Assembly: GCF_001499995.1 (NCBI RefSeq)
Contig: NZ_LQIU01000012.1
Location: 310,001 to 374,000, forward strand
Length of the DNA: 64,000 bases
Direction of reading: 5' to 3'
Source: Mycobacterium sp. IS-1496
GTDB taxonomy: Bacteria > Actinomycetota > Actinomycetes > Mycobacteriales > Mycobacteriaceae
Numbering within the stretch: the stretch's first letter is position 1; each line of letters starts with the position of its first letter. The translations under genes were made by a program, and so were the position numbers. The notes under the pieces are model-generated. The model was not told where the DNA came from. It saw only the letters and a list, made by a program, of their open reading frames with translations, and did not search any database. This document shows positions 28,055 to 37,058 of the stretch, piece by piece.

Positions 28055-29590
28055 TCAGGCTCTCTTCCTCAGGAGCGGTTTGACGACCTTGCCGCCCGGG
28101 TTGCGGGGCAGCACGTCGAGGAATTCCACCGACCGCGGTGTCTTGAAGTTCGCGAGATGTTCTCGCGCATGGGCGATCACGGCCCGCTCGTCGAGGTGCA
28201 CGCCCGGTTTGGCGACGACGAAGGCCTTGCCGACCTCGCCGAGCCGCTCGTCGGGCACGCCGATCACGGCCGATTCGGCGACCCCGTCGAGGCGGGCCAG
28301 CACCTGTTCGATCTCCGCGGGATAGACGTTGAAGCCGCCGCAGATGTACATGTCCTTGAGCCGGTCGGTGATCCGCAGGTTGCCCCGCTCGTCGACGGTG
28401 CCCACGTCCCCGGTGTGCAGCCAGCCGTCGGCGTCGATCGCCGCGGCCGTGGCCTCGGGGTCGTCGAGGTATCCGCGCATCACGTTCGGCCCGCGCAGCA
28501 GCACCTCACCCGCCCCGTGTTCGTCGGGCGAGTCGATGCGCAGTTCGAAGTCGGCGATGGGCCGCCCACACGTGGTGGCGACGGTGACGGCGTCGTCGTC
28601 GGCCCGGCACATCGTGCCGAAACCGCTCGCCTCGGTGAGCCCGTACGCGGTCAGCACGATGTCGATGTCCAACTCGGTCTGCATGCGCTCGATCAGCACG
28701 ACGGGGACCACCGCGGCGCCGGTGACCGCGAACCGCAGCGAGCTGAGGTCGTACTCCGAACGCTTCGGATGGTCGAGCAGGGTCTGGTAGATCGTCGGCG
28801 GGCCGGGCAGCACGGTGATGCGGTGCTCGGCGACCGCGGCCATCGCCTTCTCCGGGTCGAACGTCAGCTGGGGGATCAGCGTGGCGCCGGTCTGCAGGCA
28901 GGTGAGGATGCCCGCCTTGTAGCCGAAGTTGTGGAAGAACGGGTTGATGCACAGATAGCGGTCGGCACTGGTGAGCTGTCCGCACTCGGCCCAGGCCGCG
29001 GGTGCGTCCAGTGACTGCCGGTGCGCGCACAGCACACCCTTGCTGCGGCCGGTGGTGCCGGAGGTGAACAGGATGTCGGACACGTCGTCGGGCGCCACGG
29101 CGGCCGCCCGCGCATCGGCCGCCTCGAGATCGGTTCCCCGCCCGACGAACTCGTCCCAGGTGCCGTCGTCTGCATCGATCGGTACCCGCACGATGTGGCG
29201 CAGCGCCGGCAACGCGCTGCGGTCGAGGTCGGCGGTCCGGTCCATGCCGAGGAACTCACCGGCCGCGACGAGCAGCGGCGCCGCGGTGCGGGCCAGGATG
29301 TCGCTCGCCTCGCTGGCGGTGTAGCGGGTGTTGAGAGGGACGACGACGCCGCCGGCATAGGTCGTGGCCAGGGCGGCGACGATCCAGTGCCAGGTGTTGG
29401 GGGACCAGATCGCTACCCGGTCGCCGGCGGCGATGCCGAGGTCGATCATCGCCGCGGCGGTCCGGCGCACCTCGTCACGCAGTTGCGTATAGGTGAGGCG
29501 ACGGTCGTCTGTCACCACGGCCTCGTGGTCGGAGAACTGCTCTGCAATCCGGTCGAGAACGGCAGGGATCGTTCTCGCGGGGGTCGTCAT
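28055..29590 (-). CDS. fadD3: HIP-CoA synthetase FadD3
   Basis: 511-residue ANL-family acyl-CoA ligase. ATP-binding loop FTSGTTGRSKGV, YGLTEASGFG, and GWLHTGDVG with the C-terminal NPGGKVVKP lysine. FadD3 attaches CoA to the hydroindane propionate HIP and so commits rings C and D to degradation; its product is the KstR2 ligand (known for the orthologue). First gene of the leftward operon fadD3-fadE31-32-33-aspB, starting 17 bases from a KstR2 box. Confidence 0.95.
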   Translation of the reverse strand: MTTPARTIPAVLDRIAEQFSDHEAVVTDDRRLTYTQLRDEVRRTAAAMIDLGIAAGDRVAIWSPNTWHWIVAALATTYAGGVVVPLNTRYTASEASDILARTAAPLLVAAGEFLGMDRTADLDRSALPALRHIVRVPIDADDGTWDEFVGRGTDLEAADARAAAVAPDDVSDILFTSGTTGRSKGVLCAHRQSLDAPAAWAECGQLTSADRYLCINPFFHNFGYKAGILTCLQTGATLIPQLTFDPEKAMAAVAEHRITVLPGPPTIYQTLLDHPKRSEYDLSSLRFAVTGAAVVPVVLIERMQTELDIDIVLTAYGLTEASGFGTMCRADDDAVTVATTCGRPIADFELRIDSPDEHGAGEVLLRGPNVMRGYLDDPEATAAAIDADGWLHTGDVGTVDERGNLRITDRLKDMYICGGFNVYPAEIEQVLARLDGVAESAVIGVPDERLGEVGKAFVVAKPGVHLDERAVIAHAREHLANFKTPRSVEFLDVLPRNPGGKVVKPLLRKRA

Positions 29591-29607
29591 CGATGCTCCT
29601 CTAACAA

Positions 29608-29621
29608 AGCAAGTGCTTGGT
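29608..29621. promoter_or_regulatory. KstR2 operator (fadD3/fadE30)
   Basis: AGCAAGTGCTTGGT, a perfect match to AnCAAGnnCTTGnT, midway between the divergent fadD3 ATG (29590) and fadE30 GTG (29638). Both genes must have very short leaders. Confidence 0.93.
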
Positions 29622-29637
29622 AGGTTAGCCTACAGGG

Positions 29638-30786
29638 GTGATAGAGGTCCAGGAGTTCCGGGCCGAGGTCCGGCAGTGGCTCGCCGACAACCTGGTCGGT
29701 GAATTCGCCGCGCTCAAGGGGCTGGGCGGACCCGGCCGTGAACACGAGGCGTTCGAAGAGCGGTTGGCGTGGAACCGCCATCTCGCCGCGGCCGGTCTGA
29801 CATGTCTGGGGTGGCCGGTCGAACACGGCGGCCGCGGACTGTCGGTCGCGCACCGCGTCGCGTTCTACGAGGAGTACGCGATCGCCAACGCCCCCGCGAA
29901 GGTCAACCACTTCGGCGAAGAACTGCTCGGGCCGACGCTCATCGCCTACGGCACCCCGGAGCAGCAGCAGCGGTTCCTGCCGAAGATCGTCGACGTCACC
30001 GAGCTGTGGTCCCAGGGCTATTCGGAGCCCGGCGCGGGCAGCGACCTGGCGAACGTATCGACCACCGCCGTGCTCGACGGCGACTCCTGGGTGATCAACG
30101 GCCAGAAGGTGTGGACCTCACTGGCGCACTGGGCGCAGTGGTGTTTCGTCGTCGCCCGCACCGAGAAGGGGTCCAAGCGCCACGCCGGACTGTCCTACCT
30201 TCTGGTGCCGCTGGACCAGCCCGGTGTCGAGGTGCGCCCGATCATCCAGCTCACCGGCGACTCCGAGTTCAACGAGGTCTTCTTCGACGACGCCCGCACC
30301 GACGCGTCACTGGTCGTCGGCGAACCCGGGGACGGCTGGCGCGTCGCGATGGGCACGCTGACCTTCGAGCGCGGGGTGTCCACGCTCGGTCAGCAGATCG
30401 AGTACGCCCGCGAGCTGTCCGGGGTCGCGGAACTGGCTAAGAAGACCGGCGCCGCGGACGATCCACTGATCCGCGAGCGGCTCACCCGGTCGTGGGCCGG
30501 GCTGCGCACCATGCGGTCGTATGCGCTGGCCACGATGGACGTCGAACAACCCGGCCAAGACAACGTGTCGAAACTGTTGTGGGCCAACTGGCATCGCGAA
30601 CTCGGCGAGATCGCGATGGACGTCGCCGGGATGGCGGGTCTGACGCTGGCCGACGGCGACTTCGACGAATGGCAGCGGTTGTTCCTGTTCTCGCGGGCCG
30701 ACACGATCTACGGCGGGTCGAACGAGGTGCAGCGCAACATCATCGCCGAGCGGGTGCTCGGCCTACCCAGGGAGGCTCGCGGATGA
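29638..30786 (+). CDS. fadE30: Acyl-CoA dehydrogenase FadE30
   Basis: 382-residue ACAD with the standard motifs (QGYSEPGAGSDLAN, NGQKVWTSLAH, YGGSNEVQRNIIAERVLGLP). The orthologue dehydrogenates the HIP-CoA side-chain ester in C/D-ring breakdown. GTG start 16 bases after the KstR2 box. First gene of fadE30-ipdF-kstR2-fadA6. Confidence 0.93.
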   Translation: MIEVQEFRAEVRQWLADNLVGEFAALKGLGGPGREHEAFEERLAWNRHLAAAGLTCLGWPVEHGGRGLSVAHRVAFYEEYAIANAPAKVNHFGEELLGPTLIAYGTPEQQQRFLPKIVDVTELWSQGYSEPGAGSDLANVSTTAVLDGDSWVINGQKVWTSLAHWAQWCFVVARTEKGSKRHAGLSYLLVPLDQPGVEVRPIIQLTGDSEFNEVFFDDARTDASLVVGEPGDGWRVAMGTLTFERGVSTLGQQIEYARELSGVAELAKKTGAADDPLIRERLTRSWAGLRTMRSYALATMDVEQPGQDNVSKLLWANWHRELGEIAMDVAGMAGLTLADGDFDEWQRLFLFSRADTIYGGSNEVQRNIIAERVLGLPREARG

Positions 30787-30800
30787 GCGCTCGCGCGAAG
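30784..30800 (+). repeat. Short intercistronic repeat, copy 1
   Basis: TGAGCGCTCGCGCGAAG, beginning with the fadE30 stop codon and ending before the ipdF ribosome-binding site. It differs at one base from the sequence after fadE29 (46864-46880). Confidence 0.6.
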
Positions 30801-30814
30801 ACCGGAGGAGCAGC

Positions 30815-31603
30815 ATGACGCTCGCAGAAGCGCCGAAGGAGATCGAGGGTCACGGACTGCTGACCGGCAAGGTCGTCGTCGTGACCGCCGCCGCGGGCAC
30901 CGGTATCGGTTCGGCCGTCGCCCGTCGCGCACTCAACGAGGGCGCCGACGTGGTGATCTCCGATCACCACGAACGCCGGCTGGGCGAAACACGTGACCAG
31001 CTGTTCGAACTCGGCCTCGGCCGGGTCGAGAGCGTGGTCTGTGACGTGACGTCCACCGCGCAGGTCGACGCCCTGATCTCGTCGACGACCGCGCGCCTGG
31101 GCCGCCTCGACGTGTTGGTGAACAACGCCGGCCTCGGTGGCGAGACACCCGTGGTCGACATGACCGACGAGGAATGGGACCGCGTCCTGAACGTGACCCT
31201 GACGTCGGTCATGCGGGCCACCCGAGCCGCACTGCGCTACTTCCGCGAGGCCGGCCATGGCGGTGTGATCGTCAACAACGCGAGCGTGTTGGGTTGGCGG
31301 GCACAGCACTCCCAGGCGCACTACGCCGCGGCCAAGGCCGGGGTCATGGCCCTGACGCGGTGCAGCGCGATCGAGGCCGTCGAGCACGGCGTGCGGATCA
31401 ACGCCGTGTCGCCGAGCATCGCGCGGCACAAGTTCCTGGAGAAGGTCAGTTCCTCCGATCTGCTCGACCGGTTGTCTCAGGGCGAGGCGTTCGGCCGCGC
31501 GGCCGAACCGTGGGAGGTGGCGGCCACCATCGCCTTCCTCGCCAGCGACTACTCGAGTTACCTGACGGGCGAAGTGATCTCAGTCTCGAGCCAGCACCCG
31601 TGA
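30815..31603 (+). CDS. ipdF: Short-chain dehydrogenase IpdF (Rv3559c-like)
   Basis: 262-residue classical SDR (cofactor motif TAAAGTGIGSAVA, NNAG, catalytic NNASVLG and YAAAKAG). IpdF interconverts the hydroxyl and keto forms of the HIP-CoA intermediate. GGAGGAGC precedes the ATG. The last base overlap with kstR2 (GTGA) couples repressor translation to it. Confidence 0.92.
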   Translation: MTLAEAPKEIEGHGLLTGKVVVVTAAAGTGIGSAVARRALNEGADVVISDHHERRLGETRDQLFELGLGRVESVVCDVTSTAQVDALISSTTARLGRLDVLVNNAGLGGETPVVDMTDEEWDRVLNVTLTSVMRATRAALRYFREAGHGGVIVNNASVLGWRAQHSQAHYAAAKAGVMALTRCSAIEAVEHGVRINAVSPSIARHKFLEKVSSSDLLDRLSQGEAFGRAAEPWEVAATIAFLASDYSSYLTGEVISVSSQHP

Positions 31604-32214
31604 GCACCCCCGCAGCCGGCCAGCCGCCGACCCGCCGCGACGAGCTCCTCGAGCTCGCCGCGACGATGTTCGCCGAGCGCGGGCTGCGGGCCACCACCGT
31701 GCGGGACATCGCCGATTCGGCGGGCATCTTGTCGGGCAGCCTGTATCACCACTTCTCCTCCAAGGAGGAGATGATCGACGAGCTGCTGCGCGGCTTCCTG
31801 GACTGGCTGTTCGAGCGGTACCACCAGATCGTCGAGACCCAACCGAACCCGCTCGAACGGCTCAAGGGCCTGTTCCTGGCGTCGTTCGAGGCGATCGCCA
31901 CCCGGCACGCCCAGGTCGTCATCTACCAGGACGAGGCCAAGCGGCTGTCGTCGCAGCCGCGCTTCTCCTACGTCGAGGAGCGTAATCGTGAGCAGCGCAA
32001 GATGTGGATCGAGGTGCTCAACCAGGGCATCACGGAGGGCTACTTCCGGCCCGACATCGACGTCGACCTGATCTACCGCTTCATCCGGGACACCACCTGG
32101 GTGTCGGTCCGCTGGTATCAGCCGGGCGGCCCGCTTTCGGCCGAGGAGGTCGGCCGGCAGTACCTATCCATAGTCCTCGGCGGAATCACCGCCGGCGCAT
32201 CCGAAGGAGAATGA
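31600..32214 (+). CDS. kstR2: TetR-family repressor KstR2
   Basis: 204 residues from the GTG that overlaps the ipdF stop. N-terminal HTH (TVRDIADSAGILSGSLYHHFSSKEEM) and a ligand domain with EAIATRHAQVVIYQDEAKRL. KstR2 represses the rings C/D regulon and is induced by HIP-CoA. The frame is open far upstream inside ipdF, but that part is antiparallel noise. Autoregulated as part of the fadE30 operon. Confidence 0.95.
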   Translation: MSTPAAGQPPTRRDELLELAATMFAERGLRATTVRDIADSAGILSGSLYHHFSSKEEMIDELLRGFLDWLFERYHQIVETQPNPLERLKGLFLASFEAIATRHAQVVIYQDEAKRLSSQPRFSYVEERNREQRKMWIEVLNQGITEGYFRPDIDVDLIYRFIRDTTWVSVRWYQPGGPLSAEEVGRQYLSIVLGGITAGASEGE

Positions 32215-32217
32215 CCC

Positions 32218-33378
32218 ATGGCAGTGCCTTCCTCAACGGCGTATGTCATCGACGCTGTGCGGACGCCCGTCGGCAAGCGCGGCGGCTCGCTGGCCCACGT
32301 CCATCCGATCGACCTCGGCGTGCACGCGTTCCGCGGCATCTTCGACCGCAACGACGTCGATCCGGGTGTCGTGGACGACGTGATCGTCGGCTGCGTGGAC
32401 GCCCTGGGCGGTCAGGCCGGCAACATCGGCCGCAACGCCTGGCTCGCCGCCGGCTACCCGGAGGAGGTGCCGGGTGTGACCGTCGACCGCCAGTGCGGGT
32501 CGAGCCAGCAGGCCATCTCCTTCGGCGCGCAGGCCATCATGTCCGGCACCGCGGACATCATCCTGGCCGGCGGCATGCAGAACATGAGCCAGATCCCGAT
32601 CGCGTCGGCGATGGTGGTCGGCAAGGAGTTCGGTTTCACCTCGCCGACCGGTGAGTCGGAGAACTGGCGCCACCGCTACGGCGACCAGGAGATCTCGCAG
32701 TTCCGCGGCGCCGAGCTGATCGCCGAGAAGTGGGACATCTCCCGCGAGGAGATGGAGAAGTTCGCCTACACCAGCCACCAGCGGGCGTTCGCGGCGATCC
32801 GCGGCGGCCACTTCGACAACGAGACTCTTCCGGTCGGTGACTTCGGGGTCGACGAGGGCCCGCGCGAGTCGACGCTGGAGAAGCTCGCGTCGCTCAAGCC
32901 ACTGTCCGAGGGTGGCCGGCTGACCGCCGCGGTGGCCAGTCAGATCTCCGACGGATCGAGTGCGGTGCTGCTGGCTTCCGAGCAAGCCGTCAAGGAGCAC
33001 GGCCTCAAGCCGCGGGCCCGCATCCACCACATCAGCGCTCGTGGCGCCGACCCGGTGTTCATGCTGACCGGACCCATTCCGGCGACGCAGTACGCGCTGG
33101 ACAAGACCGGGCTGTCGATCGACGACATCGACGTCGTGGAGATCAACGAGGCATTCGCCCCCGTGGTCATCGCCTGGCTCAAGGAGACCAAGGCCGATCC
33201 GGAGAAGGTCAACCCGAACGGCGGCGCGATCGCGCTCGGCCACCCGCTCGGCGCCACCGGGGCCAAGCTGTTCGCCACCATGCTCAACGAGCTGGAGCGC
33301 ACGGGCGGCCGCTACGGTCTGCAGACGATGTGTGAGGGCGGCGGCACCGCGAACGTCACGATCATCGAGCGCCTCTAG
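32218..33378 (+). CDS. fadA6: Acetyl-CoA acyltransferase FadA6
   Basis: 386-residue thiolase. Catalytic Cys in VDRQCGSSQQA, His in [22 protein letters not shown], and the C-terminal Cys in MCEGGGTAN. It cleaves beta-ketoacyl-CoA products of IpdAB during the end of C/D-ring degradation. Starts three bases after kstR2. Confidence 0.95.
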   Translation: MAVPSSTAYVIDAVRTPVGKRGGSLAHVHPIDLGVHAFRGIFDRNDVDPGVVDDVIVGCVDALGGQAGNIGRNAWLAAGYPEEVPGVTVDRQCGSSQQAISFGAQAIMSGTADIILAGGMQNMSQIPIASAMVVGKEFGFTSPTGESENWRHRYGDQEISQFRGAELIAEKWDISREEMEKFAYTSHQRAFAAIRGGHFDNETLPVGDFGVDEGPRESTLEKLASLKPLSEGGRLTAAVASQISDGSSAVLLASEQAVKEHGLKPRARIHHISARGADPVFMLTGPIPATQYALDKTGLSIDDIDVVEINEAFAPVVIAWLKETKADPEKVNPNGGAIALGHPLGATGAKLFATMLNELERTGGRYGLQTMCEGGGTANVTIIERL

Positions 33379-33396
33379 TTGCCCCGCGCAGAGAAC

Positions 33397-34509
33397 TCAG
33401 TGGTCGTGCAGGATCACGCCGCGGATGTTCCGTCCGGCGCGCATGTCCTCGTAACCCTCGTTGACCTCGGCGAGTTTGTACTCGTGCGTGACCGTCTCGT
33501 CGAGGAGTAGCTTGCCCTCGCGGTACAGCGACAGCAGTCGCGGGATGTCGGCGCGCGGGTTGGCCTCACCGTAGAGGCTGCCCAGCAGCCGCTTCTGGAA
33601 GAGCGTGAACATCATCATGCCCAAGGTCGGCTGGTTGTCGGCCATCGTCGACAGGGCCGTCATCACGACGGCGCCGCCCTTGCGGATGATGTTCGCGGCT
33701 TCCTCGAGCATCGTGCCCTCGAGCAGGCCGACGGTCAGAATCGCCGAATCGGCCATCACGCCACGGGTGAGGTCGGCGACCAGCGCGGTGGCCTCCTCCA
33801 TCGAGGTCACGAAGTGCGTGGCGCCGAACCGGAAAGCCAACTCCCGCTTGGACTCCACCGGCTCGATGACGACGATCTTCTCGGCGCCGGCCAGCCGCGC
33901 GCCCTGGATCGCACCGCTGCCGATGCCGCCGAGCCCGATGATGACGACGGTGTCACCAGGCGACACGTCGGCGGTGTTGACCGCCGAACCCCATCCGGTG
34001 GTGACGCCGCATCCCAGAAGACAGGCCCGCGACAGCGGGATGTCGTCATCGATCTTGACGATGGACGCCTCCGGAACCGTGCCGTACTGCGAGAACGTGC
34101 CGACCAGTGCCATCACGCCGACGTCCTGCCCGCGGACGTGGCGCCGGTAGGTGCCGTCGAGCTGGGTGCCTGCCATGATCATCGCGCCGAGATCGCACAG
34201 GTTCTGGTGGCCGGTCGAGCAGAAGCGGCACCGGCCGCAGGCGGGCAGGAACGAGGCGACGACGTGGTCGCCGGGAGCGAGCCCGACGACGCCGGCACCC
34301 ACCTCACGCACGATCCCCGCCCCTTCGTGGCCACCGATCAGCGGTAGCGGCGCGGGCAGATCGCCGGTGCGGATGTGCTCGTCGGAGTGGCACAGCCCGG
34401 TGGCCTCCCAGGACACCAGCACCTCGCCGTCGCCCGGCGGATCGAGATCGATCTCCTCGACCGTCCAGTCGCCCCCGTACTCCCACAGAATCGCCGCGTT
34501 GGTCTTCAT
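33397..34509 (-). CDS. Zinc alcohol dehydrogenase, NDMA-dependent type
   Basis: 370-residue MDR-family enzyme. Catalytic zinc motif GLCHSDEH and GHEGAG, structural zinc cysteines in CGRCRFCSTGHQNLC, and cofactor motif GLGGIGSGAIQGA. Sequence features (LGCGVTTGWGSAVNTADVSPGD) are those of the mycobacterial NDMA-dependent alcohol dehydrogenases, which keep a tightly bound nicotinamide cofactor. It converges on fadA6 and is not part of the M. tuberculosis-type sterol block, so a sterol role is only possible. Confidence 0.88.
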   Translation of the reverse strand: MKTNAAILWEYGGDWTVEEIDLDPPGDGEVLVSWEATGLCHSDEHIRTGDLPAPLPLIGGHEGAGIVREVGAGVVGLAPGDHVVASFLPACGRCRFCSTGHQNLCDLGAMIMAGTQLDGTYRRHVRGQDVGVMALVGTFSQYGTVPEASIVKIDDDIPLSRACLLGCGVTTGWGSAVNTADVSPGDTVVIIGLGGIGSGAIQGARLAGAEKIVVIEPVESKRELAFRFGATHFVTSMEEATALVADLTRGVMADSAILTVGLLEGTMLEEAANIIRKGGAVVMTALSTMADNQPTLGMMMFTLFQKRLLGSLYGEANPRADIPRLLSLYREGKLLLDETVTHEYKLAEVNEGYEDMRAGRNIRGVILHDH

Positions 34510-34555
34510 GCCGGGAGTTTATGAACGGACGGAGGCAGATCACCGGCGAATGCCG

Positions 34556-35305
34556 TTATTGCGCCAGCGCCAACCCTCCGAGCGCGATGATCCAGCTGGC
34601 GAAACTGCCGACCAGGAAGTACTCCGTCACCTCGTCGATGCCGATCCCCAAGTCGCCGTTGCCGTTTGCCTTCGCCTTCTGCGCGTTGATCTCAGGGAAC
34701 CGGATGATGCTCTTGGCGGCGACGACGGCGGTGGCGGCCGCCAGCTGCCCGGCCAGCCCGAGGCCCAGGATCAGCAGCCGCTCCATCGGCCCGAGCAGTC
34801 GCCCGCCCTTGAGCCGATCCGACGCCTGCGGTTGTCCGGCGGGTTTGACCGCGCCGACCGACGCCAACACCAGTCGCACCAGCTGGTTGCCGGTGACCAA
34901 CTGCAGCAGGACGACGGCCACGACCATCAGGAGCCGGTCCGCGCTGATCGCGCCGACCGCCGGGAGCTGTGTCCAGTCCGACCAGCGGCCCACCAGCCCG
35001 GCGACCTCGGAGGCCCATCCGGACAGCATGATCAGTGCGGCGGCGGCCGCCGCCAGTACGAACAGCGGTGCCCACGGCCGTCGGCCGGTGCGTTCCGCCC
35101 GCGCGCCGAGCACTTCCCACGCGATGCCTGCGGCAGCGGCGAGCACGAGCAGTGGGATGTCGCCGCGGTGCCACAGGCCGGCCAGCAGGGCGCAGGCCAC
35201 CACCGTCACGGGGACGATCGCGACGGGCAGCCAGGCGCGGGAGGTGACCCGCCGGACCACGTCGGCGACGCCGATCGCGATCAGCAGGACGGCCAGGGCG
35301 CTCAT
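34556..35305 (-). CDS. Polytopic membrane protein partnered with SatD
   Basis: 249 residues with about seven hydrophobic segments and a short polar loop after residue 200 (NAQKAKANGNGDLGIGID). It overlaps the upstream SatD-like gene by four bases. SatD-family genes are commonly paired with a DUF3307-type membrane protein; the pairing, rather than a motif, is the basis for this call. Function unknown. Confidence 0.6.
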   Translation of the reverse strand: MSALAVLLIAIGVADVVRRVTSRAWLPVAIVPVTVVACALLAGLWHRGDIPLLVLAAAAGIAWEVLGARAERTGRRPWAPLFVLAAAAAALIMLSGWASEVAGLVGRWSDWTQLPAVGAISADRLLMVVAVVLLQLVTGNQLVRLVLASVGAVKPAGQPQASDRLKGGRLLGPMERLLILGLGLAGQLAAATAVVAAKSIIRFPEINAQKAKANGNGDLGIGIDEVTEYFLVGSFASWIIALGGLALAQ

Positions 35306-35934
35306 CGGACACCGCGCAGATAGGTCGCGGTCAACACGAGCAGGTCGAGCCCGTCGCGGCCGGCGCGCTGGGACACCGCCGAGGCGCTGACGTGCTCGGC
35401 GGCGGCGATGTCCTTCTTGGTGTGGTTGCTCAACAGGCCCTTCAGGATCCGCAGTGATCGGTCATCGAGTGATCCAAGCAGGTGGTCCCGACACAACAGG
35501 GCGGCGTTGACGGCGTCGACGTCCGGCCCCGCGGTGTCCGCGGCCCGGCGATACGACGTCCGCACCGCCGCGAGGCCCGGTTGCCGCTGGGCCGTTGCGG
35601 TCCATTCGATCGCCTCGCGCGCCGCCCACCAACCCGGCCCGTCCTGGATGCCGGTCTCGGCGTCGAGCATCGTGACCAGGCCCCAGCCGATGCCGAAGCG
35701 GATGTCGATGTCCGGTGCGACGGCGAGGCGTACGGTCAGCGCGGCGTCGATCGCGGCACCGACGCTCTGGTGGGTGCCCTGGAACTCGTCGCCGACGGTG
35801 AAGGCGAACCCGGCCGCGCGAAGTGCGGCGCCGAGGTGGCGGTGGAGTGCGCGCCGGTCGGGGGCACGGCGGGAGGCGACGACGTCGCCGATCACCGCAG
35901 CCGTCACTGAAGGTTCTGGCTTAACATCCGCCAT
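35302..35934 (-). CDS. SatD-family protein with C-terminal HTH
   Basis: 210 residues. An N-terminal nucleotidyl-cyclase-like SatD domain (VIGDVVASRRAPDR; TVGDEFQGT; IRFGIGWG) and a C-terminal helix-turn-helix (KKDIAAAEHVSASAVSQRAG). SatD proteins are linked to acid and stress tolerance in other bacteria, but their chemistry is not known. Probable operon with the membrane protein. A palindrome overlapping the ATG may be an autoregulatory site. Confidence 0.72.
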   Translation of the reverse strand: MADVKPEPSVTAAVIGDVVASRRAPDRRALHRHLGAALRAAGFAFTVGDEFQGTHQSVGAAIDAALTVRLAVAPDIDIRFGIGWGLVTMLDAETGIQDGPGWWAAREAIEWTATAQRQPGLAAVRTSYRRAADTAGPDVDAVNAALLCRDHLLGSLDDRSLRILKGLLSNHTKKDIAAAEHVSASAVSQRAGRDGLDLLVLTATYLRGVR

Positions 35935-35946
35935 ATGAAGACCATA
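35934..35946. promoter_or_regulatory. Palindrome overlapping satD-like start
   Basis: TATG-N5-CATA perfect inverted repeat whose left arm includes the start codon region. The adjacent gene encodes an HTH protein, so autoregulation is plausible; arms are short and chance occurrence is possible. Confidence 0.3.
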
Positions 35947-35987
35947 GCTTAATTCCGGTGGAATTCACCCATGTGCTTCATCGGCGT

Positions 35988-37058
35988 TTATTCCACGAGT
36001 GCCGCGGCTGCCCTCAGATGTGTGACGGCGTCGTCGACGATCGACGGCACCAGTTCCGCGCACGACGGCAGATCGTCGAGGATTCCGGCCACCTGGCCGG
36101 ACGCCAGCACACCCGCATCGGTGTTCCCCTCGACCAGTCCGGCCTTGAGCAACATCGGAGTGTTGGCCGCCATCACGACCTGCGCCCAGGTCAGTTCCTT
36201 GCCGTGACGCATGGCCAGGCCGTCCTTGACCATCGAGCGCCATGTCATCCCGGACATCTTCTTGAATTTCTGGGCGTTGCCCACCGCCGCGGCGAAACCC
36301 CGCACCGGTGAACCGCTCTCGAGCTTCTCGACCAGCCCCGTCCGCAGCACGCGGTGCGGCATCCCGTCGACCCGGGTCGACACCACAGTGCCGTCCAGCG
36401 CGGCCTGCAGGTACCGCTGCTTGACGGCGTCGGGCACGGTCGAATCGGAGGTGAGCAGGAAGCGGGTGCCCATCGCGACTCCGGCGGCGCCGTACGACAG
36501 CGCCGCGGCGAGGCCGCGCCCGTCGAAGAAGCCGCCCGCGGCGATCACCGGCATGCCGGTACCTGCGACGGCGTCGAGCACCGACGGCAGCAGCAGCGTC
36601 GTCGCGATCGGACCGGTGTGCCCGCCGCCTTCGCCACCCTGCACAATGACCGCGTCGGCGCCCCATCCGGCGACTTTCTTGGCGTGTTTGGCCAGGCCGA
36701 CCGACGGGATGACGACGACGCCCGCCTCTTTGAGCTTCGCGATCAGGTCCGGCTTCGGCGCCAGCGCGAAGGACGCCACCTTCACGCCCTCCCGGATCAG
36801 CAGGTCGACGCGCTCGTCGGCATCACCGGCGTCGGCGCGGATGTTGATGCCGAACGGCTTGTCCGTGGCGGCCTTGACCTTGGTCACCGCCGTCTGCAGT
36901 TCCTCGAGCGTCATGGTCGCCGAGGCCAGGATGCCCAGTCCGCCGGCGTTCGACGTCGCCGACACCAGACGCGCCCCGGCCACCCAGCCCATCCCGGTCT
37001 GCACGACGGGATGTTCGATGCCGACCAGATCGGTGAGCGGGGTCTTCAGGCGAGTCAC
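35988..37058 (-). CDS. ipdC: Flavin oxidoreductase IpdC (nitronate monooxygenase-like)
   Basis: 356 residues from a GTG (VTRLKTPLTDLVG) overlapping the ipdB stop. TIM-barrel NMO/enoyl-reductase-like fold: HPVVQTGMGWVAG, INIRAD, VQGGEGGGHTG, PVIAAGGFFDGRGLAAAL and MGTRFLLTSDS. IpdC acts on the C/D-ring CoA ester before ring opening by EchA20 (known for the orthologue Rv3553). The minus frame is open upstream through part of ipdB, but family alignment sets the start here. Confidence 0.92.
   Translation of the reverse strand: MTRLKTPLTDLVGIEHPVVQTGMGWVAGARLVSATSNAGGLGILASATMTLEELQTAVTKVKAATDKPFGINIRADAGDADERVDLLIREGVKVASFALAPKPDLIAKLKEAGVVVIPSVGLAKHAKKVAGWGADAVIVQGGEGGGHTGPIATTLLLPSVLDAVAGTGMPVIAAGGFFDGRGLAAALSYGAAGVAMGTRFLLTSDSTVPDAVKQRYLQAALDGTVVSTRVDGMPHRVLRTGLVEKLESGSPVRGFAAAVGNAQKFKKMSGMTWRSMVKDGLAMRHGKELTWAQVVMAANTPMLLKAGLVEGNTDAGVLASGQVAGILDDLPSCAELVPSIVDDAVTHLRAAAALVE

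Noticed and set aside
26633..29014. 793-codon plus-strand open frame antisense to fadE32/fadE31/fadD3
   Set aside because: Arg/Gly/His-rich shadow of high-GC coding DNA; no domain motifs, while the opposite strand has three well-conserved genes.
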